Shown here: piece by piece, positions 1 through 13,130 of the stretch
How positions within the stretch are numbered: the first letter of the stretch is position 1
How the letters are laid out: every line of letters starts with the position of its first letter
Source of the DNA: Triglochin maritima
Lineage: Eukaryota > Streptophyta > Magnoliopsida > Alismatales > Juncaginaceae
Length of the DNA: 64,000 nucleotides
Assembly (NCBI GenBank): GCA_963682175.1
Contig: OY821789.1
Coordinates: 8,494,001 to 8,558,000 of the forward strand
Direction of reading: 5' to 3'
Translations under genes and position numbers: made by a program
Notes under the pieces: model-generated
Seen by the model: the letters and a program-made list of their open reading frames with translations, nothing else
What the model was told of the DNA's origin: nothing
The model's database searches: none

Positions 1-5
1 TGGGA

Positions 6-76
6 CATGGGCTGGTCTTGTTTGGATTTTGGAAGGTGTGTGTGATGGGAAGAGGAGAGATGTGTTTGTTTATTTA
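6..76 (-). promoter_or_regulatory. Possible promoter and start codon of a gene leaving the left edge
   Basis: Read on the minus strand, a good TATA box (TATAAATA) lies at 76-69. It is followed by a CT/CA-rich leader typical of plant 5' UTRs and then an ATG at 8-6 that runs out of the window. The arrangement fits the start of a minus-strand gene whose body lies to the left. Only two codons are visible, so no product can be named. The short plus-strand ORF over the same bases looks like a shadow of this leader. Confidence 0.3.
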
Positions 77-3000
77 TAGTTGGGAAGACTCAAGACCAAA
101 GTGTGAAGTGGGAGTGAGTTTAGGGGAGAGTGTGAGGTGGGGACAGGTAGGATATTTAGGTCTTCTTAACTTGTGTTTCTTTTCCCTGCAATTTTTTTTT
201 TTTGATGAAAAATGCTTGCATTAATAAAATATTGTGCAATAAGACCACATGACCTTACTATTACAAATTTTCCCCTTACAAGGGAATAGGAGCCTTCAGG
301 TTCAAAACAAAGCAACCATAGAAAACATGAGATCTCCCAAAATCGAGGAGTAGCAGCCAACCTAGGTGTCTGTTAGTAGTCGACGTTGAGGGAGGTTGAC
401 CTAACGAGACTGAACTCTTCAAACTCTCTCAGTCTTGCCAACCTTGCAACACCCTTCTTTCCTCTGCCTTAAGCCACTCTCGAGCTTTTTCCTCAATATT
501 AGTAAGGTGTTGAATCTCCCAAATAGACCCATTTTTTTTATTAAGCAATTCCATTCCTCTTGACGCAAAAACATTTCTTTTCCTTGCAAATTCATTTTCC
601 TTTTGTCAAACTTACTTATTATAAGTCAATATGTGATGTCATCTATTATTTTCCTTATTAGATGATTATTTAATTTATTGTTTGACTATTTCAAGATCAT
701 GAGTTTGTTGAAGTTCAGTTTGCCTTAACTTAAGATACGACCCGTTATTGTTGGGTAATGTTTTTTTGTTAAGTGTAAGATGTAGTATGTTATCATTTGA
801 TATAATGTTTAATTTTTGTGGTTTTAGGTCGTCTAAATTTGACTCACAGTTAAATGAAATAGCTCTGACTTGTGAATTAAGGTTGTCAAGTATTATTCGT
901 GGATTGTAGCTTTTAAGTCGAATGTTAATTTCGAAGTCCAGTTTCACACTACATAAATCGTAACAACAGAAGCCGTTTGGATCGGTTTTATGGTCTACTA
1001 ACTGCAAAGTATGCAACAATAGAAGTCGTTAGACGCAACTTTACGTATGCAAAATTGATGTCTAACTCGGTAAAATTCAAATTCACCCACTCACCCAAAA
1101 ACAAGCAACCAAAGGTCTTGACTCTTGATGAACAGACATGACATGAGTTACCAAAGATCTCATGCCTTGTATGAACACACGAGTAGTCGTAGGTTTAAAT
1201 TTAATGAGAAGAAAAGGTAAATTTCCCACAAAAAGAAAGTAACTTATTATTCGGAGTCTCGCATGGCGAAGACATGTAAGTGTGCACTGACGCAAGCAGA
1301 TGTCACTCGTCTTTGTCTACAGTTTCTAGCAGGCAGGCAGGCATGCATGCAGCAACAACACTAACTATGTAACATCTCCTCTCTGAGTTTTGGTATTATA
1401 AAATTGAAAAAGAAAATTCATCCCAGTACAGTACTTGACCACTACTACTGGTTGTGGCTAAGGTGTGCAGAGTTTGGAGTTTTTTCATGATTTGGGATTT
1501 TCTTTCGAGTTTTTGTCTCAAGTCCTCCCTTTTATTTGATTTATTTCCCGGAGGATGGAGTAACGTGTGCGAGTGAGTTTTTTACATGTGCTTAGACTAA
1601 CCTCAAAAGAGTAAATATTATAGACGTTTCTGATGGTAACGACTAACGAACTTGAAGAATGACCTCTTGACAGTAGATTGATCTCAATTGCAAGATAAAT
1701 AGTGTCACGCCAAGACAGTAGATCGTATCGGGGCAATCAAATAGCATTCTCATCCTTTACAAAACACAAAAAGGGTTTAAAACATGAACTTATAATATTA
1801 TGTGCTAATGTTTCTAACATAAAATCTTTAAAGATGTTAGATGGTTCTACAGAAGACACAAGTAGTATGGGACGCTTCAATTCCTTATGACAACTTGAAT
1901 CTCACCAAAAAATCATATTACCTCACTTCACTTTTGGTTACATGAGTTCCTTTGATGCGCATATGGAGTCTCGATCGTCCCTATTGTAATTTTCCAATAA
2001 TTTTCACTACTTCCAAATTATGTGTCATTGCTACGTCCATTTTCAACCAGTCAAAACATTTTGGTCATCATTACATTTCTTTTGCATATTTAGGCAATTC
2101 GGAAACCAAACCACAAGATAATGAGAAATTTCAGCTAAAACCAGAGGCCATAAAATTGAACCTGAGCGTGTGTATATATAAATATATAGCTTAAAAAGCA
2201 TAGGTTGTGTTCACATGAATCCTCCTTTGCAACCTACCATCACATGCAGATGCAATAACACATTTTCCACGAACTACTTTGACAAAATGTGTAGCTGAAA
2301 ATCTACCTTTTCTTTCCAAAGTCCAAGCCATCACATTTTTGTGTGGAATACGGATGGAATATTATTCAAATAAAGTACACGTACTAAGGTGCATTTCACT
2401 AATACAATTTGTCCGAAAGATGCAAACCACAGTGATGGTGTTTGTTGATAAAATAAGAGACGGAGGACGCAAATAGACATGCCAATGTCGTAGTGCCAGA
2501 CAGCCCTGTTCAGAGGCTCCAATAAATTTATTCCGAAGTGTTAAAAAAATGGTGATTACATTATTATAGAAACGATATTCGTAACTGTAAAGTTTGGAAA
2601 ATAATGTGCAAACGAACCAGAAAGATGGCGGTGGAGTGATGAGAAAGAAAAGACAACGTGGCATCTGCATGTGGTGTTGTGGTCAAAAAACAAACAAAGA
2701 CGACGAGCTAACGAAGTCTCCACTTCCCCACGACTCAACTACCATTGTCAATTCTTTTCTTTAATTTCTTACTTTTTATTTGCATCTAAACCCTTCAACA
2801 AATCTCAAAAATTGAATTTGTTACGACTTTTAGTATTACTACCCAGTCAATTTTAAAAATTACCAACAATTGTGGTTAAGTTATGTTATTACTGACACAT
2901 GTCGCATGTGTATATGTAAGTAATAATATAATAATTGTCATGTCAGCTTGACGGATAATTAATTTGTTCTTGCTTTAACACAAGGTATTTGGTTAGATCA

Positions 3001-4332
3001 TTTACATTGTTTACCGAACCATATATAGCGTCATATAATCATATTAGAATACTTTGAGACGAGTTGCATTTGGTTGTTGAAGGAGAAATAATACGAGAAC
3101 TCTCACTTACTTGTAATAAAGGTTTTGTGTGTCAACGTATGCATGTCAAAATTGAATTTTTGATAATATATTAATAAATTGACTTTTTCCCCTCTCAGCT
3201 TCCATTTTTTTGGAGGCTATATATTTGATATACAAGTAAACTGCACATATACAAATGCTAATCTAGCCTTTATACTTCTTGCATACTCGAAAAGATTTTC
3301 GTACTTACATTTGTTGAGTTTTGCGATCCTTTTTGTGAAAATAATACGTATATCTTCCTCTTACAAGTTAAAAGAATAGAAAATATTAGTAAAATGATAC
3401 ACGATTTATAAACTGCTTTTATGTAAATTGAATTGGATTAAACTTTACTAAGTAAAATCCTGAATTACAGAAAGTCTGAATGCGCTCTTTGAGGTCGGAC
3501 AAAACTGAACTTCCCTTCGTGCGTTTGTATTTCCCTTATCCACAAAATAGAATATCTCTTTTAATCTGGAAAACAAACAAATAAAATACGTGATAGGTCG
3601 GGACACGTACGTACTCACACCAAAAAAGACTAAACTATACCTTTCAAAAAAATCTCGTGCAAAGGATTTCGTGGGCAATGATAAGATTCCAAGAGATATA
3701 AAGACATAATAAGTTTTTGGAAAATCAATGGATCCAGCACATAATTGGATGTTCTTGGACCTACCATCAATTTTTCCATATCCATCGAGTCCGATGCGTT
3801 TCTTTCGGCGATCCTTGCGTGTCAACAGTCTCTCACTCTCTCTCTCAAATCTCTCTCTAACCTTCCTCTTCATCTTGAAAAATTACACCCAATCAAAAGG
3901 TCAATCACAAGTGAAAAAGTACTTCGTTCTTAATTTGTTAACCAGGAATTACTATTGTTCTTGTTCTTATATCAGTTAATCGTACTGAACGAAGGCATAA
4001 GTAACGTCGACATTTAAGTATGCTATTTAAATTTAATACAAGTTTACTGTACTAAACAACCAAAGTTGAGCCCACGTGCATGGGCAAGGAAGAGTAATGG
4101 AAGTGGTCTTCCAAATGGAATCACATCCACATCTTATCTTATATGGCTTGTTGTAATGTATACTCCTTAAAGAAAGACAACTATATGCAAACAAGTATGT
4201 TCACATCTCAAGGTCCTTTCTTGTTTCTGTTAAATTGACTACCTTTTAAACTACGACCTAATCGCTATGAACTTGTAAAAAGTCGAATTTTATAAAATTA
4301 TACTTGGAATGACAACGATTTCCTACATTTTA
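77..4332. other. Intergenic, AT-rich; possible LINE tail near its left end
   Basis: No gene is supported here. A 12-base T tract at 192-203, followed by sequence to about 530 that is less AT-rich than its surroundings, could be the antisense 3' tail of a LINE-type retroelement, but no reverse transcriptase motif is visible. The remaining ORFs are short, low-complexity and unlike known proteins. A CT-rich run lies at about 3,825-3,875. Confidence 0.4.
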
Positions 4333-5164
4333 TGTTAGGAGATTAAAATCAATCTCAAATACGCAGCGAAATCGAAATAGCAAATCCAATTGACGAAAAT
4401 TAAGAACGAATGCAAATCCAAAATCCAAAATCCAAACTACACAAAACACGCAAGATTTAACGTGGAAACCCAATGCAGGAAAAACCACGGACGACAAAAC
4501 TTCAAATCCACTATAGAGAAACATATTACAAGGGAGACTTACAGGAGACGTGAACGAACCGACGAAGATACCCGGCTCAAATTCTCCCAACGAATCAACA
4601 AGGATGTTCTCTCTCTTTTCTCTCAAAAACACAAAGTAGACTAATAAGAATTACCATTAAGTAAAAGGGGACGATGTCTTTATATATTAGGCCTAAACAA
4701 GTATTAATTGCTCCAAAATCGCGTGGAGAAATGTGCAAAACGTTGGCAGAAAATAGGTCCAACGGTCGACCGATCCTCTAACTGTATCACGAACCAGCTT
4801 TTACCGGTCGACCGAAACTAAAGTATCGGTCGACCGAAAAGCGACAGTAACTTTTCTTCCTTGTTCGAGTGCATACTCGGTTGACCGAATCACTTAAGTT
4901 ACGGTCGACCGAAAACTGACAGACACTTTTGTCCAGCTCCTCATGTGTGCTCGGTCGACTGATTCCTAAGTTTCGGTCGACCGAAAATGGACAGACACTT
5001 TTACCCAGCTCCTCGTGTGTGCCCGGTCGACCAAATCCTAAGTTCCGGACGATCGAAAATGGACATGCACTTCTGCTGGACAAATCAAAACACACATCCG
5101 GTCGACCGATCGTCTGTTTTATCCCACAAATACTTTAATCACATATTCAAGGTAAACTACAACA
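4333..5164 (-). mobile_element. Solo LTR, type 1 (antisense)
   Basis: An 832-bp LTR without internal sequence. The plus strand reads TGTTAGGAGATT at the left and CTACAACA at the right, giving perfect TGTT...AACA termini. A 5-bp target duplication TTTTA flanks it (4328-4332 and 5165-5169). In its own sense (minus strand) it starts TGTTGTAGTTTACC, carries the palindrome array at 5107-4764, then a TATATAAAGA box at about 4687-4678, and ends CTCCTAACA. The start, the sequence around the TATA box and the end all match the LTR at 30,217-30,993, which is followed by a copia-type primer site and gag, so this is a recombined copy of the same family. Confidence 0.85.
4764..5107. repeat. GGTCGACC palindrome array 1 (about 73-bp tandem units)
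   Basis: Sites matching GGTCGACC or one or two changes from it start at 4764, 4806, 4828, 4879, 4903, 4953, 4975, 5025, 5047 and 5100. The steps alternate between about 22 and about 50 bp, so pairs recur every 72-75 bp. Several sites extend to the 12-bp palindrome TCGGTCGACCGA. The array ends 77 bp upstream of the LTR's TATA box. A regulatory, enhancer-like role is inferred from this placement. Confidence 0.85.
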
Positions 5165-8103
5165 TTTTACACCTACATTGTAAGATTTTTGGTAAAGTAT
5201 TGAGCATATAAGTTTCGTATTTGGCTGGTATTTCAACTAGTAATAAATAACATGTTACCATGTATGTTGAAGTAATAATATTTTTTATAAAAAGGATGAG
5301 CGAAAAGCCAAAAAAAGAGTAAGTAGCTATAAGTGAAGTGATATTGTATTCAAATTAATACGTAAAACTAGTGTAGATGGTGTAGTTTGAAATCATAACA
5401 GCAAATCTGAAGTTTCTTGTACAGTGTTTGTTTGGATCAGACATCTATTAATTCAGCTATAAGTTAATTTTTTTCAAACCCTCGTATGTTTGGGGAATGT
5501 ATAATTATGCGACACTTGGTCTTAGTGAAAGTTCAAATATGTTTCTGGCATGGTTGTTAGGTGCGTTAAAACCTTGAACAATATTTTTTTCATGTCGTGG
5601 ATAATATTTAAATTTCTTCACTTTAGTTCAAGTGTAAAACGTCACTAAACAATAATGTAGGATGGAAGAAATCTAAGACTTTACTAGGTCAAAGGATTTT
5701 CCTAAAAAACGAAGACAACTGGACAAATTATACTGTACTAAACCCTTTTCTTTTTGCAATTTAATAGAAAAGGGTTATCACCCCCATGAAAAATTACCTA
5801 ACATATTGAATTTCCATTGGTAAATATGAAATTACACCTGCCACCAGTAATAACTATTTTTCCCCATAAGAAGTCTATACGACTCAGAAATTACGTCGAC
5901 AAACAAACGAGCAACGGTGCTCGAAGATCTTCATTGATGATATGTTCCGCAAAACATATAACATGCATGGTAAATTTGCTATGAATTATAATAGTATTCC
6001 TACTTGTTAGTAAAACATAATTCAGATCTCCAAGTGCTCCGATAGATATGATGGCCAGCATTGCATTAACTTAGGATTCCACGAGCGAAGATTTTAAAAT
6101 GCACTTAACATATTTAGGTAGTTAACCACCATCAATTAGTTGGAAACCCAGTTGTACATGAGATCATAACTGCATTGCCTCATTTAATTAATAGTTACAT
6201 CAATCAGTTGGGCACAACCCAATCGGCCAATCCCCGTAACTGTATAATATATTTATATCAAAATCAAACCCAATCCCTATGATTTGAGCCCAAAGAAGAT
6301 GACGTGACATTTGAAAGATTCCAAGTGTCAACCTCCATGCTTTGCTTTGATTTCTCATGGGACATAATTATTAATTGTGGTGTAGGCGTCTCTTTCAACA
6401 TGTTTATTTGGACCCAAATACATGTCTTCTTCCGCGCACATGAAAATGATGTATAAAGAATAACATGATTTAGGAAAATGGATCCTTTTAATATTTTGAT
6501 CTTCCTATGTACACGTATAATATGATATGTAGAAGATGTTCCAATATAGATCACAAGCTTTTATTTAACAAATCTAGTTTTAATAAAGTGTATCTTCAAG
6601 TATTTATATTGATAATTTGGTACTAGATTAGTTTGACTTTCCACTCAATTAATTATAGCTAAACAACACCTAGCTAACTTCAGTTTGCAGCAAAAGTTGT
6701 TGCTCTCATGCTCTGTTCATATATCTAAATCATTTGTTTTTTTATTTATCTATTCTACTTCCATCTTATTTTTAAAAATTTAAACATATGAATTAGATTG
6801 CTAAAATTTGATGTTCTGGTATTAATTATCCCAGGACTAAGTTTTTTTTTGTTTTGAATTTTTAAAAAAGAGCATCGACAAAAATCCTTTTGCAGGATTT
6901 CAACCATTTTCTATAAGTATTACCTTAAGTCTTCAACATACTATCTTATATACTTTCACAAGTTAATTAACTAGCCTTCTCATAAACCATCTTGGGTCAT
7001 TAAGCTTCCTTAAAAAAAATTCGATACCCGTGTTGATATATAGTGCTAATTACCTTCACTACACACAAATTAAACATCACCTCAATGAAAACAAACCCAT
7101 AAATAATTAAATGTGTAATGGTGAGGTGAAGTTTAGTGCATAATGGGATTCTTGGTATATTCCAAATAATCTGGTCTGCTGGTGTAATATTATTGGTGCC
7201 TAAAGGAAATTATAAACTAACGATTTTATTGCTAGTGACTTTCATGAATTTCAACATTTAAATGGTTCACTTCCTGTAAAAAAAGCTCGACTTAATCATG
7301 AGCAAAAGTTAATAGAAGTATTTTATTGATCTAGTAGTTGGTATGCATTGGCTTAATAGATTATCTACGTAGATTAAGTTAGGTATGGAATATTATAGAA
7401 ATTCTTTTTGTAAGGACCCAAAGGGACGCACACTTCCTGTTTCGATTAATCCAGCTTTCCCCAGTCAAGTATATTTTTAACAGCTTACTTGTTTTAGATG
7501 CTAAGACGAAGTCAATTTCGATTTATTAAGTTGGACACTTACTATCGGAAGGCTGCATTAATATTCTAAACTAAATACGGTTACATCTTTGCACTGCTGG
7601 AATAGTCTCGTATCAGGTTTATCCATTTATAATGAAAATTAATCAACGAGAATAAATTTGGATATTAAAAACAAATACCTGTATTTGCCTTTAAAGATTC
7701 CCAAATTATGATTAATAACGACACTTCATTCAAGACATTCCATCATCCATGTTAAGTGACAGTTCTTTAAATTGTTGTCAACACCTCAAACTTGCAAATT
7801 GCAATCATGCAAGAAGCTTGTCTATATCACCATCCCAATTTCAAGAGGAAATCACATACATCGTGAAAAACACATTAATGTCATCAAATCAAAAGATATC
7901 ATTAATTTGGTTAGGTTATGATTGGAAAAGGTAAAAGCATTGTATCTTTGGGGTGCCATACTTGATTGATTTGATTTGATGGAAAGGTGATACCACTTTC
8001 TTCTGGGGGAGTGATGGGTTTGGAGATTAGAAAGATCATCGTCCCAAACCCACATCCTATATCTTTACCTAGCTTTATTTCTCACCCCACGTACGTAGAT
8101 TTT
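5165..8103. other. Intergenic, AT-rich, no gene seen
   Basis: I see no coding region. The only small structure is a hairpin at 5741-5776 (AACCCTTTTCT and its complement, 14-bp loop). It is not followed by anything suggesting a transcription unit. Confidence 0.5.
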
Positions 8104-8490
8104 GGACACGACACAAATTTACACGAATGTTTTTGTATGATTAAAATAATTTATTACGATGTTTTGTGAACATATAAATATAAAATAATTGGTACACGAT
8201 TTGACACGAACACGACACGATAACACGATAAGTTGTTTTTGTACACGAAACAGACACGAACTGCATCTTTTGTTAGATAATCAATTATTTTTACTTGATT
8301 ATTGTCAATTAAGATGTTATTTAGAATGAAAAATATCAATATAACATGTCACTTAACTATTTTCAATCTAAACATGATGAAATCTTTTCAATTTATATTA
8401 TACACGATAACACGAAATCTTGACACGAATGCAGAACTGTCAGACACGATAATACACGAACACGACTCAATTGACAGGTCTACACGCACG
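8104..8490. repeat. ACACGA-rich degenerate repeat, probably an old DNA-transposon remnant
   Basis: The motif GACACGA or ACACGA recurs more than a dozen times in two clusters (8104-8265 and 8400-8490) flanking an AT-rich centre. The right end reads TTGACAGGTCTACA, resembling the ends of plant hAT-type elements with motif-rich subterminal regions. No matching left terminus or target duplication was found, so the class is uncertain. Confidence 0.45.
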
Positions 8491-9628
8491 CCATCTTCTT
8501 TTCTCTCTTACCCAATTCATATATATATATATATAATATCTCTTTCTCTCTCTTATATATATTATCTATTTATACTAGATGAAATTAACCATTATACAAT
8601 CTCCTTAGTTAGATACCTTAATTGGTTAAGCTAACTCAATTTGTCTAATTCTTAATTTTCCCAACCGCGCTCTTATTTGTCCCTTGAAGTTTCTTTCCCA
8701 ACATTTCTAGAGCAACCGCCAATCATGTTTGCGGTTGATTTCTTGCTACAAAATCTCTTCCATGTAGTTAAGTTGTTATTCATTATTTCTTGTACTAACA
8801 TACAAACACTAATATTGGAAGGGAGAAGCATCACTTGATGAAAGTGAATTATTACCATAAATGTGCATACAAAATACATGTCCGACAAAGGCATTAAATG
8901 ATACAAGGTGAATTGGACAAGTTTCATAAATGCATATACGCTTAACCTTTCAACAAACAAAATGTATATGTGCTACATTTTAGGTACACTCAATCATAGA
9001 AAGGACCATCTAAAATTTTCCCACCCTTTTGTGGAAATTTATGGAAATTTTGATGACGACAAGAGTCACAAAACACATTGCATGTGGTTATGAAGATAAA
9101 ATATGTCAAGCATGCAATTATGTTGTTTGATTTCGGCCTACCAAACATAGACTCTACTAAGTTATGCAGCGTGCACCTACGAATTCGTTGTCAATTTTGT
9201 TCTTTCTTTCGCAAGTTTTTCCGCTTCTTTTTGTCGATGATTGATTTGTATTTGAACTAGAGTGCAGCATCTTTTAAAGTAAAATTATTTGCAACAAAAA
9301 TGGTTTTCTAATGTAATTATTAAGGATGCTACCAACCTACCTACTTATCAAATGATTAATACACCACTCCCATCCAAATATTAGTGTATCATTTTTGTTT
9401 GTGAGCATTCATTGAACTGAATATATACTTGTTATTTAATTAGATTAATTGTAAAAATAATTTATCATGTAGTTTCTGAATTGTTGTGAAAGAATAAAAA
9501 AGATGGTAAAAATAAATGACGTGAAAGAGATGAGTGTTGAAATGTTGGATTGTGATAGAGAGAGTTTTCGTTTTAGGAGAGAGAAAAATGTTAGGTTGAA
9601 TTTGGAATCGGGACAATGGATGTGCTTA
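8491..9628. other. Intergenic; possible older PIF-type MITE end before 9,625
   Basis: No gene is seen. A (TA)n tract lies at about 8,519-8,536. The bases just before 9,625 (GACAATGGATGTGCT) read in complement as AGCACATCCATTGTC, which resembles a PIF/Tourist terminal repeat. The next MITE may therefore sit against the end of an older one, but its left end was not located. Confidence 0.35.
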
Positions 9629-10336
9629 GAGTACCATTAACCACAACTCCATTTTTTCCTCCAACCTAGTTTCTCTATCCGTCACGTCAGCAAAAAATAC
9701 TATGCAACCCACCACTCAACCCATTTTTTACTTCTTAACCCCAACCCACTTTCAACACTCTCTCTCATCCACATAATTCTTTTTACCTTATTTTCTATTT
9801 CATCACAAAAACACATAAACTACTAAATAATTTATTTCTACAATAACTTAATCTAGTTAAATTACGCTAATTATCAAATAATTTCAAAAAAGTAGATTTA
9901 ATAATGGTCACTCAAATAATTTAGTAATTCTCTGCCGATTTTTTGGGTTACTAATGCGTTTTTTGGTGAACCTGGGTAAATTCATGTGTTCTATTTTGTT
10001 AGGTAAATTTGTTTAATTATATACATTTACAATTATCTTACTTTTTTTAATTACTTATATTTTTTTTACTAATTATTTACATTTATCTTATTAATTTTCA
10101 TTATTTATTTTAATTATATCGAATAAATTCTAATTATATAAATTATCATACATATATCATTTATATATTAAATAACAAATATAAATATTTCAAAAAAAAT
10201 TAACATTTTGTTTTAAGCCAACCCAGGTCACCTACCAGGTCGGGTCGCAGACCCAGGTCTGGGCCCGACCTGGATCCGCCCCCATTAAGGGGTTGGGGTC
10301 GGGTCCCCCTCAGACCCGACCCCATTAAGGGTGCTC
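9629..10336. mobile_element. PIF/Harbinger MITE, deletion derivative of the element at 40.4-44.0 kb
   Basis: This 708-bp element has termini GAGTACCATTAACC at the left and, in complement, GAGCACCCTTAATGGG at the right. The flanking trinucleotides are TTA and TAA. Its left about 250 bp is clearly similar to the complement of the right end of the transposase-bearing PIF at 40,426-44,039. Its right about 400 bp is similar to the complement of that element's left end, including the GGGTCGGGTC-rich GC block and the segment reading TTTTTGGGTTACTAATGCG. It therefore keeps both ends of the larger element, in inverted orientation, and lacks the coding middle. Confidence 0.85.
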
Positions 10337-11491
10337 TAAGAAACCTCTGGTTTAACATCGACGTGGACATGTATGAATTACATGTTCGGAGTTAATTAAA
10401 ATAAACAAATGCTTAAGAAAAAAGAAAAGTGCACTATTTATCTTTTTCCGAGATTACACTATATTATTACTTGAAAACATTATGTTGACTTGACTGGACT
10501 ATTAATGACTGGGCCGACATTTATCCAACCCAATGATTCGGTCGAATTAAACACAAAAGTATGCGTCCCTTTGCATGCAAGGCCCAATAAAATTCCAAGA
10601 AATAGGAGACAAGTTCTTTTGAAAGTGATATATATACACGTTAATGTATCATAAGGGGGGTGTTTGGTTGGGACGCTTGGAATGGAATGAAATCAGAATT
10701 TTATACCAGGGTGGAATGGATATTATTCACATTCTTGATTTTCGGTGTTTGGTTTATATAATGAATGGATTCTAACTCCGATTCATGCTGTTTGGTTTAT
10801 CCTAGGAATGGAATCATATGTTTCCTTTTTTGTTTATTATTTCAACATATAATATGTATTCATAGTCGAAATATTAACATCCTATGAATATATAATTACC
10901 TTTAATATTCAACATGTAATATGTATTCTTTTTATATTAAATAGAAAAATTACCATTAATATTTGCTCAAATCTATTTGCATTTAAAAATTGCACAAACA
11001 TATACAACTTCCATAATATAACTCCACCATATAGTATATTAAACATTCATATTGTTGGTACAAGATCATATATGTCCGAATAACAAAAATAGACATCCAA
11101 GAGTTTACCAAATACGTCTCTAGTACATTACACATGTCTAGAATTACGACAAAAATAACAAACACATATATAATATATCAAGCATCACTACTACCACGAG
11201 GTGGCAAGTTATGATGAATCATGTTGATAACAAATTCTTTCTTCCACTCTTCGTCTGGACTCTCATAAAAGAGAGAAAGATTACTCGAGTCCGAGACTAA
11301 TTTTTTTGCAGCCAACATTGCTTCAAATCTAGTTATCCATCAATGCTAAGCAGCTCATTTATCAAAAACTTTTTTTTGGTTCTCTAATTACTATTCACGA
11401 GCTATAATAGCTTGTTCACGAGCCATGAGAACTTGTTCATGCTGCTGAGTGGTAGACATAGCACTTGCAATGGTTGAAAGATGATGTTCAT

Positions 11492-12060
11492 TTAGTTCAT
11501 AAAATTAGACAAGTTAGAAGACATATTAGACACAGAAGAAGTTAAGTCCACAACCATCTTCTTCTTCCCTTTTGCCTTTGGTGTCGTCTCCCTCTTTGCC
11601 CTTTTGGTACTTGGTTCACTTGGAAAAGGTTGAGTTGGTAGGTTCACTGACTCCGTTTCCTCCATCTCATGATCACCACTAGTTTCATCATTTTCAAGGT
11701 CGACCAACTCATTCTCTTGACCATCAACAACATCTTCAAAAGTCTTGGAAACAATCCCATTAGCTCGATCAACACAAAAAATGATATTAAGTTTATCCAG
11801 GTATGGAAAAGAAACTTGCCACAATCCTTGAGTTGATTTATGAGTCTGAAGGAAAAACTTTAGAAATGACAATCAAGACAATTTATGAAGGACAAAGTAT
11901 GCAAGAATAAAAACCATACCCTACAAAAATCTTCATAAGCTTGCCTTTCACATTGTACCATTTTCTTTTCATCATCCCAACTAAAACCAAAAGTGCGAAA
12001 CATCCACTCAACCCTCCAATGTCCCTAACCATCTCACATAGAACGGTAAATGTTTTCCTA
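11492..12060 (-). pseudogene. Myb/SANT-like DNA-binding protein fragment
   Basis: The minus strand first encodes, at about 12,010-11,920, a segment with GFSWDDEKKMVQCERQAY, the hallmark region of the plant Myb/SANT-like domain found in PIF ORF1 proteins and related plant proteins. After a break, an ORF at 11,872-11,492 continues with FPYLDKLNIIFCVDRANG, the conserved end of that domain. An acidic stretch and a basic KRAKRE...KGKKK cluster, a likely nuclear localisation signal, follow. The family binds DNA and in PIF elements assists the transposase. The two parts may be exons separated by a short intron, or the gene may be broken; a full-length frame is not evident. Confidence 0.55.
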
Positions 12061-12689
12061 TCTATACCAAGTTCACTTACAAATTATATCACTTTCGGTA
12101 ATCAACCTATTTAAATTATTTAATCTACAACGCTTCTTTTCTCTCTTGTTGTAATGTGGATGTTCGATCTTATGCATAGTCACACTTAACATACACAACA
12201 TCATGTACACCATAGTCACTACATTTATGAGTGTAATAATCATAACGAGCAATTGTAGTTGTTTCTTCCTTCTCCTTTGTATTAAAAGGTCAATTGTGAT
12301 GAAACCATTTCCGTACATGATCATATACAATATCATCACAATATAACAGAAGGAAAGAACAAAAGCATCCGACAAAGGTAAAGAATGTAAAAAAGAACTA
12401 CACATCAAGAAAAGCAAAAACGAACCATCTCCAGACCATTCAAAACCATAAACCCATATTATAATAATATCTTGTCAATTGTTGGAAACACGTCAGGGAA
12501 TATCAAATTCTCAATCATCTTCACTGTATAGGCTTTCTCAGAAGTTAGGGATATGTATTTCCATTCTTTGAATATATATCCTAATTTATTGAGATATTAG
12601 GAATATATTCACATGACTTCTCTAGATGAATGGAATGGATGATGCGGGCAATGAAGTAGGAGATGCAAGATGAGGGCAAAATAGAAGTG

Positions 12690-13085
12690 ATGCGGGATGG
12701 ATGCAAACCTGGGAGACGCAGGATGGATGCTCGTCGGGTCGCCACGGAGTGGATGCTCGTCGTGTCACCGCGGAGGAACGAAGGGTAGTAGTTGGTCAGA
12801 TCGGGGGACGCGTGTGGTTGGTCGGTCTGGGGGAAGAGTTTGGGGACGGCGTGTAGGATCGAGGAGGGACGGCATGTAGTGGGATTGAGGAGGGATGACG
12901 ATCGGGGGAGGTGGCGTGTAGTCATACGGGGGGAAGGACGGTGATTGGGGAGGGACGACGATCAGAGGGAACGAGGAGAGGGGGTGGGAGTTGGCGTCGG
13001 GGATGAAGAAAAGAAGATGAGGTCGGGAGAGGGGTGGGGATGTTGCGAGGGTTAGGGGTGAAATGTGGAATGGATTCTGAATCTT
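12690..13085. other. GC-rich, strongly purine-biased segment
   Basis: The plus strand is rich in G and A, with recurring GGAGGGACGACGATC-like words (about 12,858-12,970) and many GGGG runs. It stands out sharply from the AT-rich flanks. The minus strand reads as proline- and serine-rich ORFs at 13,214-12,765 and 13,185-12,922, which look like compositional artefacts. It could be the 5' exon or leader of the neighbouring transposon gene. Confidence 0.35.
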
Positions 13086-13130
13086 TGGTGGGTGGGTGGG
13101 TAGGTTTCTCATTCCGAGAGTATTCAAGAC

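Larger units (their letters stand above)
10657..13130 (-). mobile_element. Probable PIF-like transposon remnant carrying only a Myb/SANT-like ORF
   Basis: The left end reads GGGGGGTGTTTGGTTGGGA next to TAA and is followed by GGAATGGAATG-type sequence, a common start for plant PIF-like elements. Similar AATGG/GGAATG words recur near 13,065-13,120. The interior encodes a Myb/SANT-like protein on the minus strand. No DDE transposase is visible and no matching right terminus was found, so the borders, especially the right one, are approximate. Confidence 0.4.

Noticed and set aside
192..530. Definite LINE
   Set aside because: Only a T tract and a change in composition are visible; no reverse transcriptase or endonuclease motif supports it.
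4787..5211. ORFs across the palindrome arrays (here and at 17.3, 23.5, 30.4 and 32.9 kb) with recurring words such as VDR, GRP or RSTE
   Set aside because: The words are translations of GGTCGACCG repeats in different frames. The LTR borders, TATA boxes and the palindromic nature of the repeats explain the pattern without coding.
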